A stretch of DNA of 64,000 nucleotides from Pontibacter amylolyticus (lineage in GTDB: Bacteria > Bacteroidota > Bacteroidia > Cytophagales > Hymenobacteraceae): NCBI RefSeq assembly GCF_014638845.1, contig NZ_BMFP01000006.1:62001-126000 (forward strand), in the 5' to 3' direction. The notes beneath the pieces are model-generated. The model was not told where the DNA came from and did no database searches. It worked only from the letters and a program-made list of their open reading frames with translations. Positions 44,062-53,048 of this stretch are shown here, piece by piece (within the stretch, counting starts at the first letter, position 1; every line of letters starts with the position of its first letter). Position numbers and translations under genes: made by a program.

Positions 44062-45660
44062 TTACTCAATTATTTTATATATAATAATTGAATCTACAGG
44101 AGTTAAGCTCACAAACCAAGGTATATATTGCGGGTAAGTATGATAGAACCTTGCATAATGAGCAGTAGTGAGACTATTCCACATATTCTGAGGGTATACT
44201 ATTTCATCAACTTTTGAAAACTTCATATTAGCTTCTATTTTTTGTTTATACACTCGCTTAGGAACAACAAAATAATCGCCTGCTTCTGGCTTTGATTTCT
44301 CGGAGTCATAAAACTCCATACCTGCTTTCTTGCTATACCACTGCCAGCCCCAGTGCCCAACAGTCCATACCTTAGCACTTGATGGTATTTGTTTTAGAAC
44401 AACAGGAGCTGATGCTCTATAAAAATTTGCGTATTGCCAATCGGAAATGCTTAGTAGAATGCCTAGTAGTACAGTAAAGGATATTGAAAAAACTATTGCC
44501 TTTGTAGAAATTTGCTTAATGGTATAGGCAATAATAATGAGCAGTGGGGGTAAGATTAGCAAGGAATGACGAGTTGCCATAAAAGGTGCAAAGAGGACAA
44601 TGAAACCTATTAATCCAACAAACCAAAGAACGATTAATTTCATAGCAGGTGTCAATGTGGTTCTTCGCAAAAGGATATAAGGAAAGATAATCAATATCAA
44701 ACCGTTGGTAAAAAAAGCAACCCAAAACAAGCTATAGAAAGGTGCTTTAAGAGGTAAACCATATACCAATAAGTAGACTATTACTACGCATGTAATAATA
44801 CCAAAACAAACTCTTACTATTGTATAACGGCTCGAGGACTTTAGAAAGTGATCACAGAAAATTAAAGTGAATGGAGCAATTGCACCAAGGGTAAGTAAAA
44901 AGGAAACTGAGTTGTTAAGTAGTAGGTCTGGGGTAAGTGTGTTTTTGGGTCTTCCTAAAATATGAGAGCCTCCATATTCGAGATAGTTAGCAAGTGACCA
45001 AAAGGCAATTGTAAACACTGGTAATGATAAGACTAACGCAACCCTATTCTTTTTATGTTGCCAAACTTTATACATCAGGATTATTGCAAGAGGTAAAAGT
45101 GTATATTTTATAAGCAAACCAACGCTTAAGATCAAGGCAGCTATAAAAAGGTTTTTAAATGTATCAGCTTTGTCAGCTTTAATGATATAATACATAAACA
45201 TGATAGATATACCAAGAATAGGTATATCTGTCATCAAGTTCTGATTAACGAGAAACCCTGGGCCTAATGCGAGTAAAACACTAGCTGATAAAGCAAATTC
45301 TTTGTTAAATAATTTCGCTAGTTTATAAAAAAACACAATACTAATTAGGATGAAAACTGACTGCAGAAGGTGCAGTGGAATTTCATTATAACCAAATAGA
45401 GCACCAACACTAGCAATTAAATAGAAATAGAGTGGAGGTTGATTGAAGTGATGTATAGGTTCATCTGTATCCACCCAATTTATATATCCAGACATAGGTC
45501 TCAATGGGTTGTACTGAATCCATTCAGCTGCTTCTAAATGAAAAGTATCGTCAATATGAAATGCCTTATTAATATTGATAAGTGTTGCAATAACCCAGAC
45601 TGCGGACAGTATCGTCCAAGGGTAGTTCTGTAATCGATGCCGGAAGGAAGCTTTGAGCAT
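44062..45660 (-). CDS. Glycosyltransferase family 39-like membrane protein, AT-rich
   Basis: A 532-residue polytopic protein of the dolichyl-phosphate-mannose mannosyltransferase/ArnT-like clan. The catalytic DD pair is at residues 37-38 (FHIDDTFHLEAAEWI), followed by FNQPPLYFYLIA (an extracytoplasmic loop) and about 11-12 hydrophobic helices. It would transfer a sugar from a polyprenyl donor on the outer face of the inner membrane. The gene is strikingly AT-rich against its neighbours, has no full AGGTATAG octamer, and begins 13 bases after the FAD gene, which points to foreign origin. Confidence 0.85.
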   Translation of the reverse strand: MLKASFRHRLQNYPWTILSAVWVIATLININKAFHIDDTFHLEAAEWIQYNPLRPMSGYINWVDTDEPIHHFNQPPLYFYLIASVGALFGYNEIPLHLLQSVFILISIVFFYKLAKLFNKEFALSASVLLALGPGFLVNQNLMTDIPILGISIMFMYYIIKADKADTFKNLFIAALILSVGLLIKYTLLPLAIILMYKVWQHKKNRVALVLSLPVFTIAFWSLANYLEYGGSHILGRPKNTLTPDLLLNNSVSFLLTLGAIAPFTLIFCDHFLKSSSRYTIVRVCFGIITCVVIVYLLVYGLPLKAPFYSLFWVAFFTNGLILIIFPYILLRRTTLTPAMKLIVLWFVGLIGFIVLFAPFMATRHSLLILPPLLIIIAYTIKQISTKAIVFSISFTVLLGILLSISDWQYANFYRASAPVVLKQIPSSAKVWTVGHWGWQWYSKKAGMEFYDSEKSKPEAGDYFVVPKRVYKQKIEANMKFSKVDEIVYPQNMWNSLTTAHYARFYHTYPQYIPWFVSLTPVDSIIIYKIIE

Positions 45661-45673
45661 GAATATGAGTTTG

Positions 45674-46813
45674 TTACAGTCTCTCCAACACCAGCTTTGC
45701 CCCCTCTTCCCCTACCAACGAACCGATGGCCACGCCCATGCCGCCCATGCGCACGGCGCAGCACACATGCTCCGATACGGGCTGCACAATGGTCGTCTTT
45801 CCCGGGCCTACCCCCATAATACCACTCCAGCGCTGCTCTACTTCATAAGGTGTGCCCGGCAGGATGACTTCGCGCAGCAGTTCGTCGAGTTTGTGCTGCA
45901 CCAGGTCTGTAAGTCCCATCTCAGTTGTTTCTTCCGTTTTGAAGTCGATGTTGCGGCCGCCACCGAACAGCACACGGTTGCCGATGTTGCGGAAATAGTA
46001 AAATCCTTTGTCGTAGTGAAAGGTGCCTTTGAAGCGCAGGTCAGGTATAGGTTTGGTGATGAGCACCTGTGCACGGGCCGGCACCACCTGCAACTGAGGC
46101 AGCAGCTGGCGGGCAAAGCCGTTGGTCGCGACCAGCGCTGCGCGGGCAGGTATAGCGATGCCTTGTTTGGTAAGGGCAGTTATACCCTGGCTCTCTTCCT
46201 GCAGACGTTCGATCTCCAGTCCGTTCAACACGATCACGCCCAGACCCTGTACCTTCTGCGTGAGCGCCAGTATCATTTTCCCTGTGTCGATCTGCCCCTC
46301 GGCGGTGCTCTCGATCAGGTGCGCTACCTGCCTGAATCCAAACTCACTGATCTTGTGGTCAGCCAGGCGGTAGATGTCCCGCTCACCCGTTACCTGTTGC
46401 AGCTGTTTGTTGAGGTAGGGCATTTGTTCGAGACAGCTTTCATAGAGGGGCTGTTGGTTTTCCTCAAACAGTTCGTAACCGCCCCAGCGGTGGAAGTCGA
46501 TGGCCTGGTCGCCCAGGTTCTGGCGTAGGCGCTGCAGTCCACGCCAGCGGCGCTCTACCAGTGCAAACACCTCGTCTTCGCTGTGGTGGCTCAGGTCGTC
46601 GAGCAGCTCGGAGGGGCTGCCGAAGCAGGCAAAGCCGGCGTTGCGGGTGCTGGCCCCTGTGGGCAGCAGGCCGCGCTCCACCACCATCACTTTCAGGGTG
46701 GGCTGCTGTGTTTTCAGGTATAGCGCCGCGTTCAGTCCCACGATGCCGCTGCCCACGATGAGTACGTCTACGTGGCTGAAATACGATTCCTTTTCCCAGA
46801 AGCTCAACTCCAT
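45674..46813 (-). CDS. FAD-dependent amino-acid oxidase-like protein (DAO family)
   Basis: A 379-residue flavoprotein. The dinucleotide-binding motif is VDVLIVGSGIVGLNAALYLK (residues about 16-34), followed by ERGLLPTGASTRNAGFACFG and, near the end, the WSGIMGVGP and CAVRMGGMGVAIGS segments found in glycine/D-amino-acid oxidases. It likely oxidises a primary or secondary amine. It is third in an apparent operon with a hydrolase (47070), a small protein (46816; gap 2) and the glycosyltransferase. Confidence 0.9.
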   Translation of the reverse strand: MELSFWEKESYFSHVDVLIVGSGIVGLNAALYLKTQQPTLKVMVVERGLLPTGASTRNAGFACFGSPSELLDDLSHHSEDEVFALVERRWRGLQRLRQNLGDQAIDFHRWGGYELFEENQQPLYESCLEQMPYLNKQLQQVTGERDIYRLADHKISEFGFRQVAHLIESTAEGQIDTGKMILALTQKVQGLGVIVLNGLEIERLQEESQGITALTKQGIAIPARAALVATNGFARQLLPQLQVVPARAQVLITKPIPDLRFKGTFHYDKGFYYFRNIGNRVLFGGGRNIDFKTEETTEMGLTDLVQHKLDELLREVILPGTPYEVEQRWSGIMGVGPGKTTIVQPVSEHVCCAVRMGGMGVAIGSLVGEEGAKLVLERL

Positions 46814-46815
46814 GG

Positions 46816-47073
46816 CTACTCGTCTTCGCGGGTATATGTATGGGTATAGTTGCGGGCCGTCGCCTCGTCTATTATCTCGAAGCCGGTCAGCATGATCTCG
46901 CGCTCACCGCTGTTGTAGCCGCGCACGAATACGCCCTCCGGACTTTCATAGATAGAGTAGTTGTGACGGCCGAAAGGGTAGAGGTTGTTGCTCCGTAGGG
47001 TGGTCGCGTGGGTGAGGTCGGCAGTTTGTCCGTCCGGCGTTTTGATGATGAATTTCTTTTTATCTGTTGTCAT
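46816..47073 (-). CDS. Small protein in hydrolase/oxidase operon
   Basis: An 85-residue hydrophilic protein, beta-rich (FIIKTPDGQTADLTHATTLR; NNLYPFGRHNYSIYESPEGV; GEREIMLTGFEIIDEATARN). I do not recognise the family. Its start overlaps the hydrolase stop by 4 bases and its stop is 2 bases before the FAD gene start, which supports tight co-expression. Confidence 0.75.
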   Translation of the reverse strand: MTTDKKKFIIKTPDGQTADLTHATTLRSNNLYPFGRHNYSIYESPEGVFVRGYNSGEREIMLTGFEIIDEATARNYTHTYTREDE

Positions 47074-47723
47074 GTTTGGCAGTCTTCTAAAATCTTATCC
47101 AAGATAGCACTTATCTCGGAAGCGTGGCTCAAAACCATCAGGTGGCCGGCCCTTTTTACTTTGATGATGCCCGGGTAAGTGCCCATCGGCAGGATGCGGT
47201 CGGCCGTACCGTGAATCATCACCGCGTTCTCGTAGTGGTCGGGCTGGTGCCAGTTAAGCAGCTGTCCGATAGCCCAGCGCAGGAAGTGTGGGTCAGTTTC
47301 GAGGATCACCTGCTTGAGCAGTACTTTTTCGGCTTTAGTACTGGCCCCAAACAGCAGCGGACCTATAAAATGAAAGCGCTTGAGCCAGGGCACTGGTATG
47401 ATGCGGTGCAGCCTCAGGAAGCCCATCAGGCGGTAGTACCAGGGAAGGATCTTACTGCTGGCAATGCTCGAGATGAGGATGGTTTTGCGCGGGTTCAGAA
47501 ATTTAGCCAGTTCAATGGCCACCACGCCGCCAAAGGACATGCCCACCAGCACCGGGTTGGGTTCAGTGATCTGCTCTGCCAACCGAACCGCATAGTCATG
47601 GAGTGGCTCGTCGTCATAGGGCTGAATCCAGCGCACGTATACCTTGTTACGGCATTTGATATGCAGAAACTGGAACATGCGCTCATCCGCCCCAAGTCCG
47701 CTGATAAAATAAACGGTGCTCAT
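47070..47723 (-). CDS. Alpha/beta hydrolase
   Basis: A 217-residue alpha/beta-hydrolase-fold protein. Nucleophile elbow GMSFGG (S63), Asp in MIHGTADRILP and His in RAGHLMVLSH (about 195). The small size and wide pocket segments give no substrate. It is the first gene of the operon 47723 to 44062. Confidence 0.88.
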   Translation of the reverse strand: MSTVYFISGLGADERMFQFLHIKCRNKVYVRWIQPYDDEPLHDYAVRLAEQITEPNPVLVGMSFGGVVAIELAKFLNPRKTILISSIASSKILPWYYRLMGFLRLHRIIPVPWLKRFHFIGPLLFGASTKAEKVLLKQVILETDPHFLRWAIGQLLNWHQPDHYENAVMIHGTADRILPMGTYPGIIKVKRAGHLMVLSHASEISAILDKILEDCQT

Positions 47724-47780
47724 ACAGCTTTGCTTCTACGGCTTTTGACCAGGTAGGGCAGCAAAGCTACGGCTTTTCTG

Positions 47781-48728
47781 CTAATCGAGCTGCGCGACTT
47801 CCTGGCCCAGGAAGGACAGCACGTCCTGCACAGTTGCCTGTGGCTGTTCCTCCATCGGGATGTGGCCCGCACCCGCATACAGCTTCAGCTGGGCACCTCT
47901 TATACCTTGCTGAAAACGGCTGGCATCAGCAACTGGCACCCAGGCGTCGGCCTCGCCCCAGAGGATCAGAGTGGGTGCCTGTACCTGGGCCAGTTTGTGC
48001 AGGTTGTCGGTGTCCACCGTGTTGAGGCGGTCTATCAAAGCGTTCCGATTGCCCTCGCGCAGCAACAGGTCGTGACTCAGCCTGATCGTTTCCGGTTTTA
48101 GTTTGCTATCGTCGCCATACACTTCCCTGAGGCTCTGCTCCACGATAAAACGGGGTGTAACATACCGCAACGAATGCCTCAGCAGGGGAGTTTGCGCGAT
48201 CCGGAAAGGGAGCGTGATGCGCTTGTCGTTGGCATTAGTGACGCCGGTCGGAGAGACAAGAAGCAGTTTCTGCACGCGTTCCGGATGCGTGGCGGCAAAG
48301 TCGAAGGCGATCTGCCCTCCCAGGGAACTGCCCCCGATATGCGCCCGCTCGATGCCCAGGCTGTCCATAAAGTGCAGGAGCAGGTCGCGGTAATAGTCGA
48401 TGGAGTAGGAGCCGGACGCATTGGGGCCGGTCAGGCCGAAGCCGGGCAGGTCGGGCCGCAGCACCCGGTACTGTTTGCTGAGTTCGGCCGTCCAGCCAAC
48501 CCAGGTATGGAGCGAGGCGGCCGTGCCGTGCAGCAGGATGATCGGTATACCTTGGCCCTCGTCACGGTAGTGCAGGTCGGCACCGGCGATATCCATAAAA
48601 CGGGAGGACGGCGTGGTATACCTGACTTTCAGCTCTTGGGCAGGTATATCCGCCCTGATCATCAGCGCAAAAGCACTTAATATAGCTAGCCCGGCTACTA
48701 CAACTGCATGTTTTCCCTTGAACCGCAT
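47781..48728 (-). CDS. Alpha/beta hydrolase with N-terminal anchor
   Basis: A 315-residue hydrolase with an N-terminal hydrophobic segment (AVVVAGLAILSAFALMI) that is a signal anchor. Oxyanion motif LLHGTAASLHTWVGW, nucleophile GGSSLGGQIAFDFA (S about 138), Asp in LILWGEADAWVP, His in AGHIPMEEQP, as in the meta-cleavage/lipolytic type. Its stop lies 57 bases ahead of the next hydrolase gene, on the same strand, so co-transcription is possible. Confidence 0.88.
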   Translation of the reverse strand: MRFKGKHAVVVAGLAILSAFALMIRADIPAQELKVRYTTPSSRFMDIAGADLHYRDEGQGIPIILLHGTAASLHTWVGWTAELSKQYRVLRPDLPGFGLTGPNASGSYSIDYYRDLLLHFMDSLGIERAHIGGSSLGGQIAFDFAATHPERVQKLLLVSPTGVTNANDKRITLPFRIAQTPLLRHSLRYVTPRFIVEQSLREVYGDDSKLKPETIRLSHDLLLREGNRNALIDRLNTVDTDNLHKLAQVQAPTLILWGEADAWVPVADASRFQQGIRGAQLKLYAGAGHIPMEEQPQATVQDVLSFLGQEVAQLD

Positions 48729-48834
48729 GGCGTTCGGATTGTGAGTGTGCTATTTGTTTGTACTAAAGTATGAAATTGTTTTTTGACTGTTCTCTTCCCT
48801 GCCGCTTCTTTTTGCCTACAAAATTATGCGACAC

Positions 48835-48868
48835 AAAAAAAGCAGCCTGCCATACCTGACAGACTGCT
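48835..48868 (-). terminator. Terminator of the APC permease gene
   Basis: AGCAGCCTG (48841-48849) pairs with CAGACTGCT (48860-48868) with one mismatch, and an A-run at 48835-48841 gives a U-tract on the minus strand. Confidence 0.65.
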
Positions 48869-48893
48869 ATTCAGTTTTTATAAAGCGAAGTGC

Positions 48894-50381
48894 TTACAAG
48901 CCAGCGTCTTCCTTGAACTTGTTGCCGAAGAAATAATAAACCGGTATACCCAGCGCCACAATGATCAGGCCCGGCCAGGTATAGACGGGTTTGTAGATTA
49001 GCAGGATGATACAGATGCCTGAGGCGATGAGCACGTAAAGCGCCGGCAGGATCGGGTAGCCGAACGCTTTGTAAGGGCGATTTAGATCCGGGCGGCGCAC
49101 ACGCAGCACAAATACCCCGATAATCGTCAGGATATAAAAGAGCATCACCGCGAAGATCACATAATCGAGGAGGTCGTTGAAAGTGCCGGAGAGACAAAGC
49201 AGGCAAGCCCAGGCGCACTGCATCCACAGCGCGGCGGCCGGTACGCCGTTTTTGTTCAGGTGCCCCATCTTCTCGAAGAAGAGCCCGTCCTTGGCGATGG
49301 CATAGTATACCCTAGCACCGGAGAGAATAGCGCCGTTGTTACAGCCGAATGTGGAGATCATGATCAGAATGGCAATACCTACCGTGGCCGGGTATCCTCC
49401 GATCACCTCTGCCACGGCCGTTGCCACACGGTCATTGGAGGCGTACTTGATGCCCTGGCCCATCACATCCGCGGCATTCGGGTCGCCGTTGAGGGGGAGC
49501 ACGAGCAGGTATACCAGGTTGATGACCAGGTAGAGGCCCATCACAATCGCGCTTCCGATCACCATGCTCAGCACGATGGTGCGCTTTGGGTTCACGATCT
49601 CGTCACCCGAAAAGCCGATGTTGTTCCAGGAGTCAGCTGAGAACAGGGCGCCCACCATGGCAATGCCGATGGCCGTGATCAGCGCCATACCGACCGGAGG
49701 CGCTTCGCTGGTTCCAGCGGCCGCTGCGGCCGATCCCCAGAAATCAGAGAAATTGGCCTGTACTGCCGTGTCGTTGATGCCGAAGAGCAGACCGAAAAGG
49801 ATCAGGCCGAACAGGGCGATAAGCTTGGTGCTGCCAAAGATGTTCTGGATCAGCTTGCCACTCTTCACACCGCGCGAATTGATATACGTCAGGTATAGGA
49901 TGCTGGCGATGGCCAGCAGTTGCACCGAGCTGAAGTGAAAGCTGCCCAACGAAAACAGCACATTGTCTTCGCTGAACCAAGGTATAAGGACTCCGGTGAA
50001 ACGGGCAAAAGCGACGCCCACGGCCGCAATCACGCCGGTCTGAATCACGAGAAAGAGCGTCCAGCCGTAGAGGAAGGCTACCATCTTGTTGTAGGCCTCT
50101 TTCAGGTATACATACTGCCCGCCCACTTTCGGGAACATGGAGGACAGCTCGCCATAGCTGATGGCGCCTACCATGGTCAGGAAGCCCGAGAGCACCCACA
50201 CCAGCAGCATATTGCCCGGACTGACAACCGCCCTGGATATATCGGCAGTCACGATGAAGATGCCCGAACCGATCATACCCCCGGTCACGATCATAATGGC
50301 ATCGAAAAGCGTGATTTCCCGCTTAAAGCCGCTTTCTTTTTCTTCTTGCTGTACCCTCTTTACTTCTTCTGTACCCTGCAT
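48894..50381 (-). CDS. APC-superfamily amino acid permease
   Basis: A 495-residue secondary transporter with about 12 hydrophobic helices. The first helix carries the substrate/sodium motif ITLFDAIMIVTGGMIGSGIF, and the LSGFLTMVGAISYGELSSMFP region follows, as in L-type/APA permeases. The start at 50381 is preferred; an upstream in-frame extension of 32 residues reads like non-coding DNA. The substrate is probably an amino acid; exchange or symport cannot be told. It stands alone. Confidence 0.92.
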   Translation of the reverse strand: MQGTEEVKRVQQEEKESGFKREITLFDAIMIVTGGMIGSGIFIVTADISRAVVSPGNMLLVWVLSGFLTMVGAISYGELSSMFPKVGGQYVYLKEAYNKMVAFLYGWTLFLVIQTGVIAAVGVAFARFTGVLIPWFSEDNVLFSLGSFHFSSVQLLAIASILYLTYINSRGVKSGKLIQNIFGSTKLIALFGLILFGLLFGINDTAVQANFSDFWGSAAAAAGTSEAPPVGMALITAIGIAMVGALFSADSWNNIGFSGDEIVNPKRTIVLSMVIGSAIVMGLYLVINLVYLLVLPLNGDPNAADVMGQGIKYASNDRVATAVAEVIGGYPATVGIAILIMISTFGCNNGAILSGARVYYAIAKDGLFFEKMGHLNKNGVPAAALWMQCAWACLLCLSGTFNDLLDYVIFAVMLFYILTIIGVFVLRVRRPDLNRPYKAFGYPILPALYVLIASGICIILLIYKPVYTWPGLIIVALGIPVYYFFGNKFKEDAGL

Positions 50382-50722
50382 TGGAACCGTGTTATACCTG
50401 TTTAAGCAGCCTGCAAGCCAGTAAAAGGGCAGTGGCTGAGGAACAAAATTAAAGTTAATTTTTTGGGAATGGACCACTGCAGGTCATTATCTGTCAGAAA
50501 GCCTGTTCTTGATAAATTATATATAACTATACCTGTTAAAAATTGAGCTTTTTGGCTTTGAAAAGGTGTGGCCGTTCGTCTGGTTTTTCAGGTGCTTCAC
50601 GGATAATTCTGGGCCCTTGGTATAAAATAGTAGTAAATGAAGTAACAGTACCTTGCATAACAAAGTACTATAGAATAACTTTGTCACAGTAATTAATTGA
50701 TAACCATTTAAATCTTAAAGCC
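50382..50722. other. Divergent spacer
   Basis: No gene seen in 341 bases. It has two TATACCT motifs (50394, 50527) and holds the promoter of the small gene at 50723. Confidence 0.4.
50652..50683 (+). promoter_or_regulatory. Promoter of the small exported protein
   Basis: CTTG (50652-50655), a one-base variant of TTTG, then 20 bases and TAACTTTG (50676-50683), an exact -7 box. Start codon is 39 bases downstream. Confidence 0.65.
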
Positions 50723-50926
50723 ATGAAAGTATTATTCGTAATCGCCGCCACAGTATCTTGCTTCGGTCTTGCTCTGCAACCAGCTACTCAAAACTCACAA
50801 GCAGTAGACGCAGCAGTTGCCAGCCACGTAGAGATGGAAGTAGAAGAGCCCATGATGACCGTACTGCTTGACACAGTCGTGATCACACCTGTTGCGCCTC
50901 ATGCGGTAGCTGCTAACGTGCGTTAA
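50723..50926 (+). CDS. Small exported protein
   Basis: A 67-residue product with an N-terminal signal-like segment (VLFVIAATVSCFGLALQPAT) and a short acidic then hydrophobic tail (VEMEVEEPMMTVLLDTVVIT). I do not recognise it. A good promoter lies upstream. Its stop and the stop of the convergent gene share a TTAA, so the two genes interlock at their 3' ends. Confidence 0.65.
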   Translation: MKVLFVIAATVSCFGLALQPATQNSQAVDAAVASHVEMEVEEPMMTVLLDTVVITPVAPHAVAANVR

Positions 50927-51402
50927 GCCGTAGCAGCCCGCCGGCCAGCGGTAGTGTCGTCCTGTTCCAGGAGCCACTCTTCGGCCAGGCGTCGTTCATA
51001 AAAGTTTTTCATGGAGAGTTGGGGGGTAATGCGCTCTTCAAGCTCTCGGACAGCGAGTCTGCTGAACATGCTGAAGGAGTAAACGTGCGCCATGTAGCGC
51101 AAACCGGCTCCGAGTGCTTGCGGCAGCCACTCAAACTGAAGCCAGTCGTTGGCTTCCTGCCAGTCGCCGGTCACCTCGGACTTGTCGTTGAGCAATTTCG
51201 GGCAGGGGTCTTTTCTTAATAGCTCCAGGTACGCTTTCGCTGCGCAGACCACATTGTCAGCCGTTATATGGCCCTGCCACTTGGCTTCTATGTAGTCCTC
51301 TTTACGCTGAATGGTCACGTACAATTCGCCCATCATGTGGCGCAGTTCTATCGGTGGGGATGGCGTCATTTCCGGACGGATGATTCTGGTTGCCATAGAC
51401 AT
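50923..51402 (-). CDS. STAS/SpoIIAA-like protein, paralogue 2
   Basis: A 159-residue soluble protein clearly related to the one at 20167-20583: KWQGHITADN, LLNDKSEVTGDWQEANDWLQ, FEWLPQALGAGLRYMAHVYS and a final RRLAEEWLLEQ. Several N-terminal starts are possible; an ATG near residue 23 (MMGELYVTIQ) would match the other paralogue best. Its function is unknown. It lies downstream of the Rieske/lipoprotein pair on the same strand, 106 bases away. Confidence 0.78.
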   Translation of the reverse strand: MSMATRIIRPEMTPSPPIELRHMMGELYVTIQRKEDYIEAKWQGHITADNVVCAAKAYLELLRKDPCPKLLNDKSEVTGDWQEANDWLQFEWLPQALGAGLRYMAHVYSFSMFSRLAVRELEERITPQLSMKNFYERRLAEEWLLEQDDTTAGRRAATA

Positions 51403-51508
51403 AACATCAGTTGGTTGCGCTCTAATGTAAACAATTCGTGCCCCTCACCCACAGGAATCACCCCTATTTTAAGTGGAGCGCTCCCTGTCAGGGGTAAAGG
51501 ACTCCTTT

Positions 51509-51871
51509 TCAGGTAGTGGTCGCTGCCTGCTCGATTCCCACAAACACACCCTCATCCCTTAGTTCTATCCGGTGGAGGACCGCCTTGCGGGTACGAAAAT
51601 CGCACTCTCGCCCATCCTGCAGGCTATACCTGTAGCTGTGCCAGGGGCATATCACTTCATTCAGGTAATTCGTCGTGCCTTTGCTGAGGGAGTAGCCCAG
51701 GTGCGGACAGCTGTCGTCGAGGGCAAAAAAGCCGCTGGCAGTATGCGCTAAGCAAATGGGCCGGCCATCCAGCACCAGTTGTTTCAGTTTGCGAAGGGGC
51801 ACCTGTTCGCGGGCTTCTGTCACGCTGTCAAACACCTTGTGCCAGGTATAGCGCGCCTGTTTCTGTTCCAT
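51509..51871 (-). CDS. Rieske [2Fe-2S] ferredoxin-type protein
   Basis: A 120-residue stand-alone Rieske protein. The cluster ligands are C55/H57 in DSCPHLGYSL and C75/H78 in ICPWHSYRYS. There is no membrane helix or oxygenase domain. It probably shuttles electrons in the cytoplasm. It follows an 8-base gap after the lipoprotein gene. Confidence 0.92.
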   Translation of the reverse strand: MEQKQARYTWHKVFDSVTEAREQVPLRKLKQLVLDGRPICLAHTASGFFALDDSCPHLGYSLSKGTTNYLNEVICPWHSYRYSLQDGRECDFRTRKAVLHRIELRDEGVFVGIEQAATTT

Positions 51872-51879
51872 CTGTCCAG

Positions 51880-52251
51880 CTAGTTGCTCACACGTATGGC
51901 GGAGGCATGGGCCTGCACCGGAAAGGATTCCATCACCTGTTCATCAAACCAGGCTTCTACTAGCTGACCTTCACGCAAGTGCTCCAGCCGGAGCGTGGCG
52001 CCCTGCAGGTTTTCGATGTAGGTCTTGGCATCAATGCGCAAGGTCGCCTGGGTATAGTTTGTTTGCACACCTTCCACCGATTCGACCAGGACCACGGCCA
52101 CGCCTTCCTTCTTCTTGGAGTTGGTTTTTTTGATATTCGTGATACTGCCCCGCATGTCGGGTTGCGTGTTGGGGATCTGGAAGCCGTCCTGCGTCTGGCA
52201 TCCAGCCAGGAGGAGAGCTACGAGGGGGAGTATACTCAGGCATCTTCTCAT
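51880..52251 (-). CDS. Small lipoprotein
   Basis: A 123-residue lipoprotein with lipobox ALLLAGC (C18). The mature part is a small beta domain (GSITNIKKTNSKKKEGVAVV, ATLRIDAKTYIENLQGATLR, LVEAWFDEQVMESFPVQAHA), which resembles DUF3221-type proteins in pattern but not firmly. It is probably in an operon with the Rieske protein. Confidence 0.78.
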   Translation of the reverse strand: MRRCLSILPLVALLLAGCQTQDGFQIPNTQPDMRGSITNIKKTNSKKKEGVAVVLVESVEGVQTNYTQATLRIDAKTYIENLQGATLRLEHLREGQLVEAWFDEQVMESFPVQAHASAIRVSN

Positions 52252-52364
52252 GGGCGTAAAGGTCGTTCCAAGCCATCAGCCTGTGCGTGAGCCAGGCTGG
52301 CTTTTAACATTTGTACGCATGAGGGAGATGATTAGTAATGGCGCAGGCGCTTTTTATTTGCGCC

Positions 52365-53048
52365 CTAAGCTACCCGCATAAACTGGTCAGACAGCTCCCT
52401 GCGCACGCTTTCGCCCTGGGTGTAGTAAGAGAGGAAGTCGGTGCGGCGGCAAGTGGCCAGTCGCGGCTCCTGACGCAGCGTGAGCCGGGAGCGCTTGCCT
52501 ACCGTGAGCAGGCCGATCCCTTTTCGCTCGCATAGTTTGGAAAGATAGTCAGCCATGGCGTTGCCGCGCCAACACAGGCTACTCACCTGTATACTCAACC
52601 ACTGATGGTCGCCGGGTTGCTGCTTGAGCTGGTCTACCGCCACTCTTAATTGTTGTTGTATATAGCGCTTGCGCAGGCTGGAGTGCAGGAAAAAACCGGC
52701 GACAGCAAGTAGGGCAGGTATAGAGGCCATGGCCAGCCAACTGCCGGTTTGGTAGCAAAGGTAGGCTGCCACGCCGAAAATAGAACCTGCCGTGATGTAG
52801 CGAATCCTGCCCAGCCCCCTTTTCTTGTAAGAAGAGAGAATTCGCGCCAGTTTATGAGAAGCAGACGTGCTAAGCGAGACGGCAAAAAAGCTGTTGTCGT
52901 GTTTCTGGTAGGCAAACAGCGCATCAGCAAAGGTACCTTGATGGGTGGGCACCGTTCTGTTTACAAGTAAGCCAGATTTTTTTTCATGTTTGGCATAGTA
53001 GGATCCAAGGAATTCGATTGCCTGGTCTCCGATGCTGCTCTCCGCCAT
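52365..53048 (-). CDS. Unrecognised protein with two membrane helices
   Basis: A 227-residue protein. N-terminal 75 residues (GDQAIEFLGSYYAKHEKKSG, ADALFAYQKHDNSFFAVSLS) read like a small alpha/beta domain with a faint resemblance to nuclease-related folds; two hydrophobic helices (YITAGSIFGVAAYLCYQ; WLAMASIPALLAVAGFFLHS) follow; a C-terminal cytosolic domain has a GKRSRLTLRQEPRL segment. No family is recognised, and the catalytic residues of any nuclease are not clear. It stands alone. Confidence 0.7.
   Translation of the reverse strand: MAESSIGDQAIEFLGSYYAKHEKKSGLLVNRTVPTHQGTFADALFAYQKHDNSFFAVSLSTSASHKLARILSSYKKRGLGRIRYITAGSIFGVAAYLCYQTGSWLAMASIPALLAVAGFFLHSSLRKRYIQQQLRVAVDQLKQQPGDHQWLSIQVSSLCWRGNAMADYLSKLCERKGIGLLTVGKRSRLTLRQEPRLATCRRTDFLSYYTQGESVRRELSDQFMRVA

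Noticed and set aside
45653-46528. A 291-residue frame antisense to the FAD oxidoreductase gene.
   Set aside because: The FAD gene has intact motifs and operon context; the antisense frame looks like a shadow.
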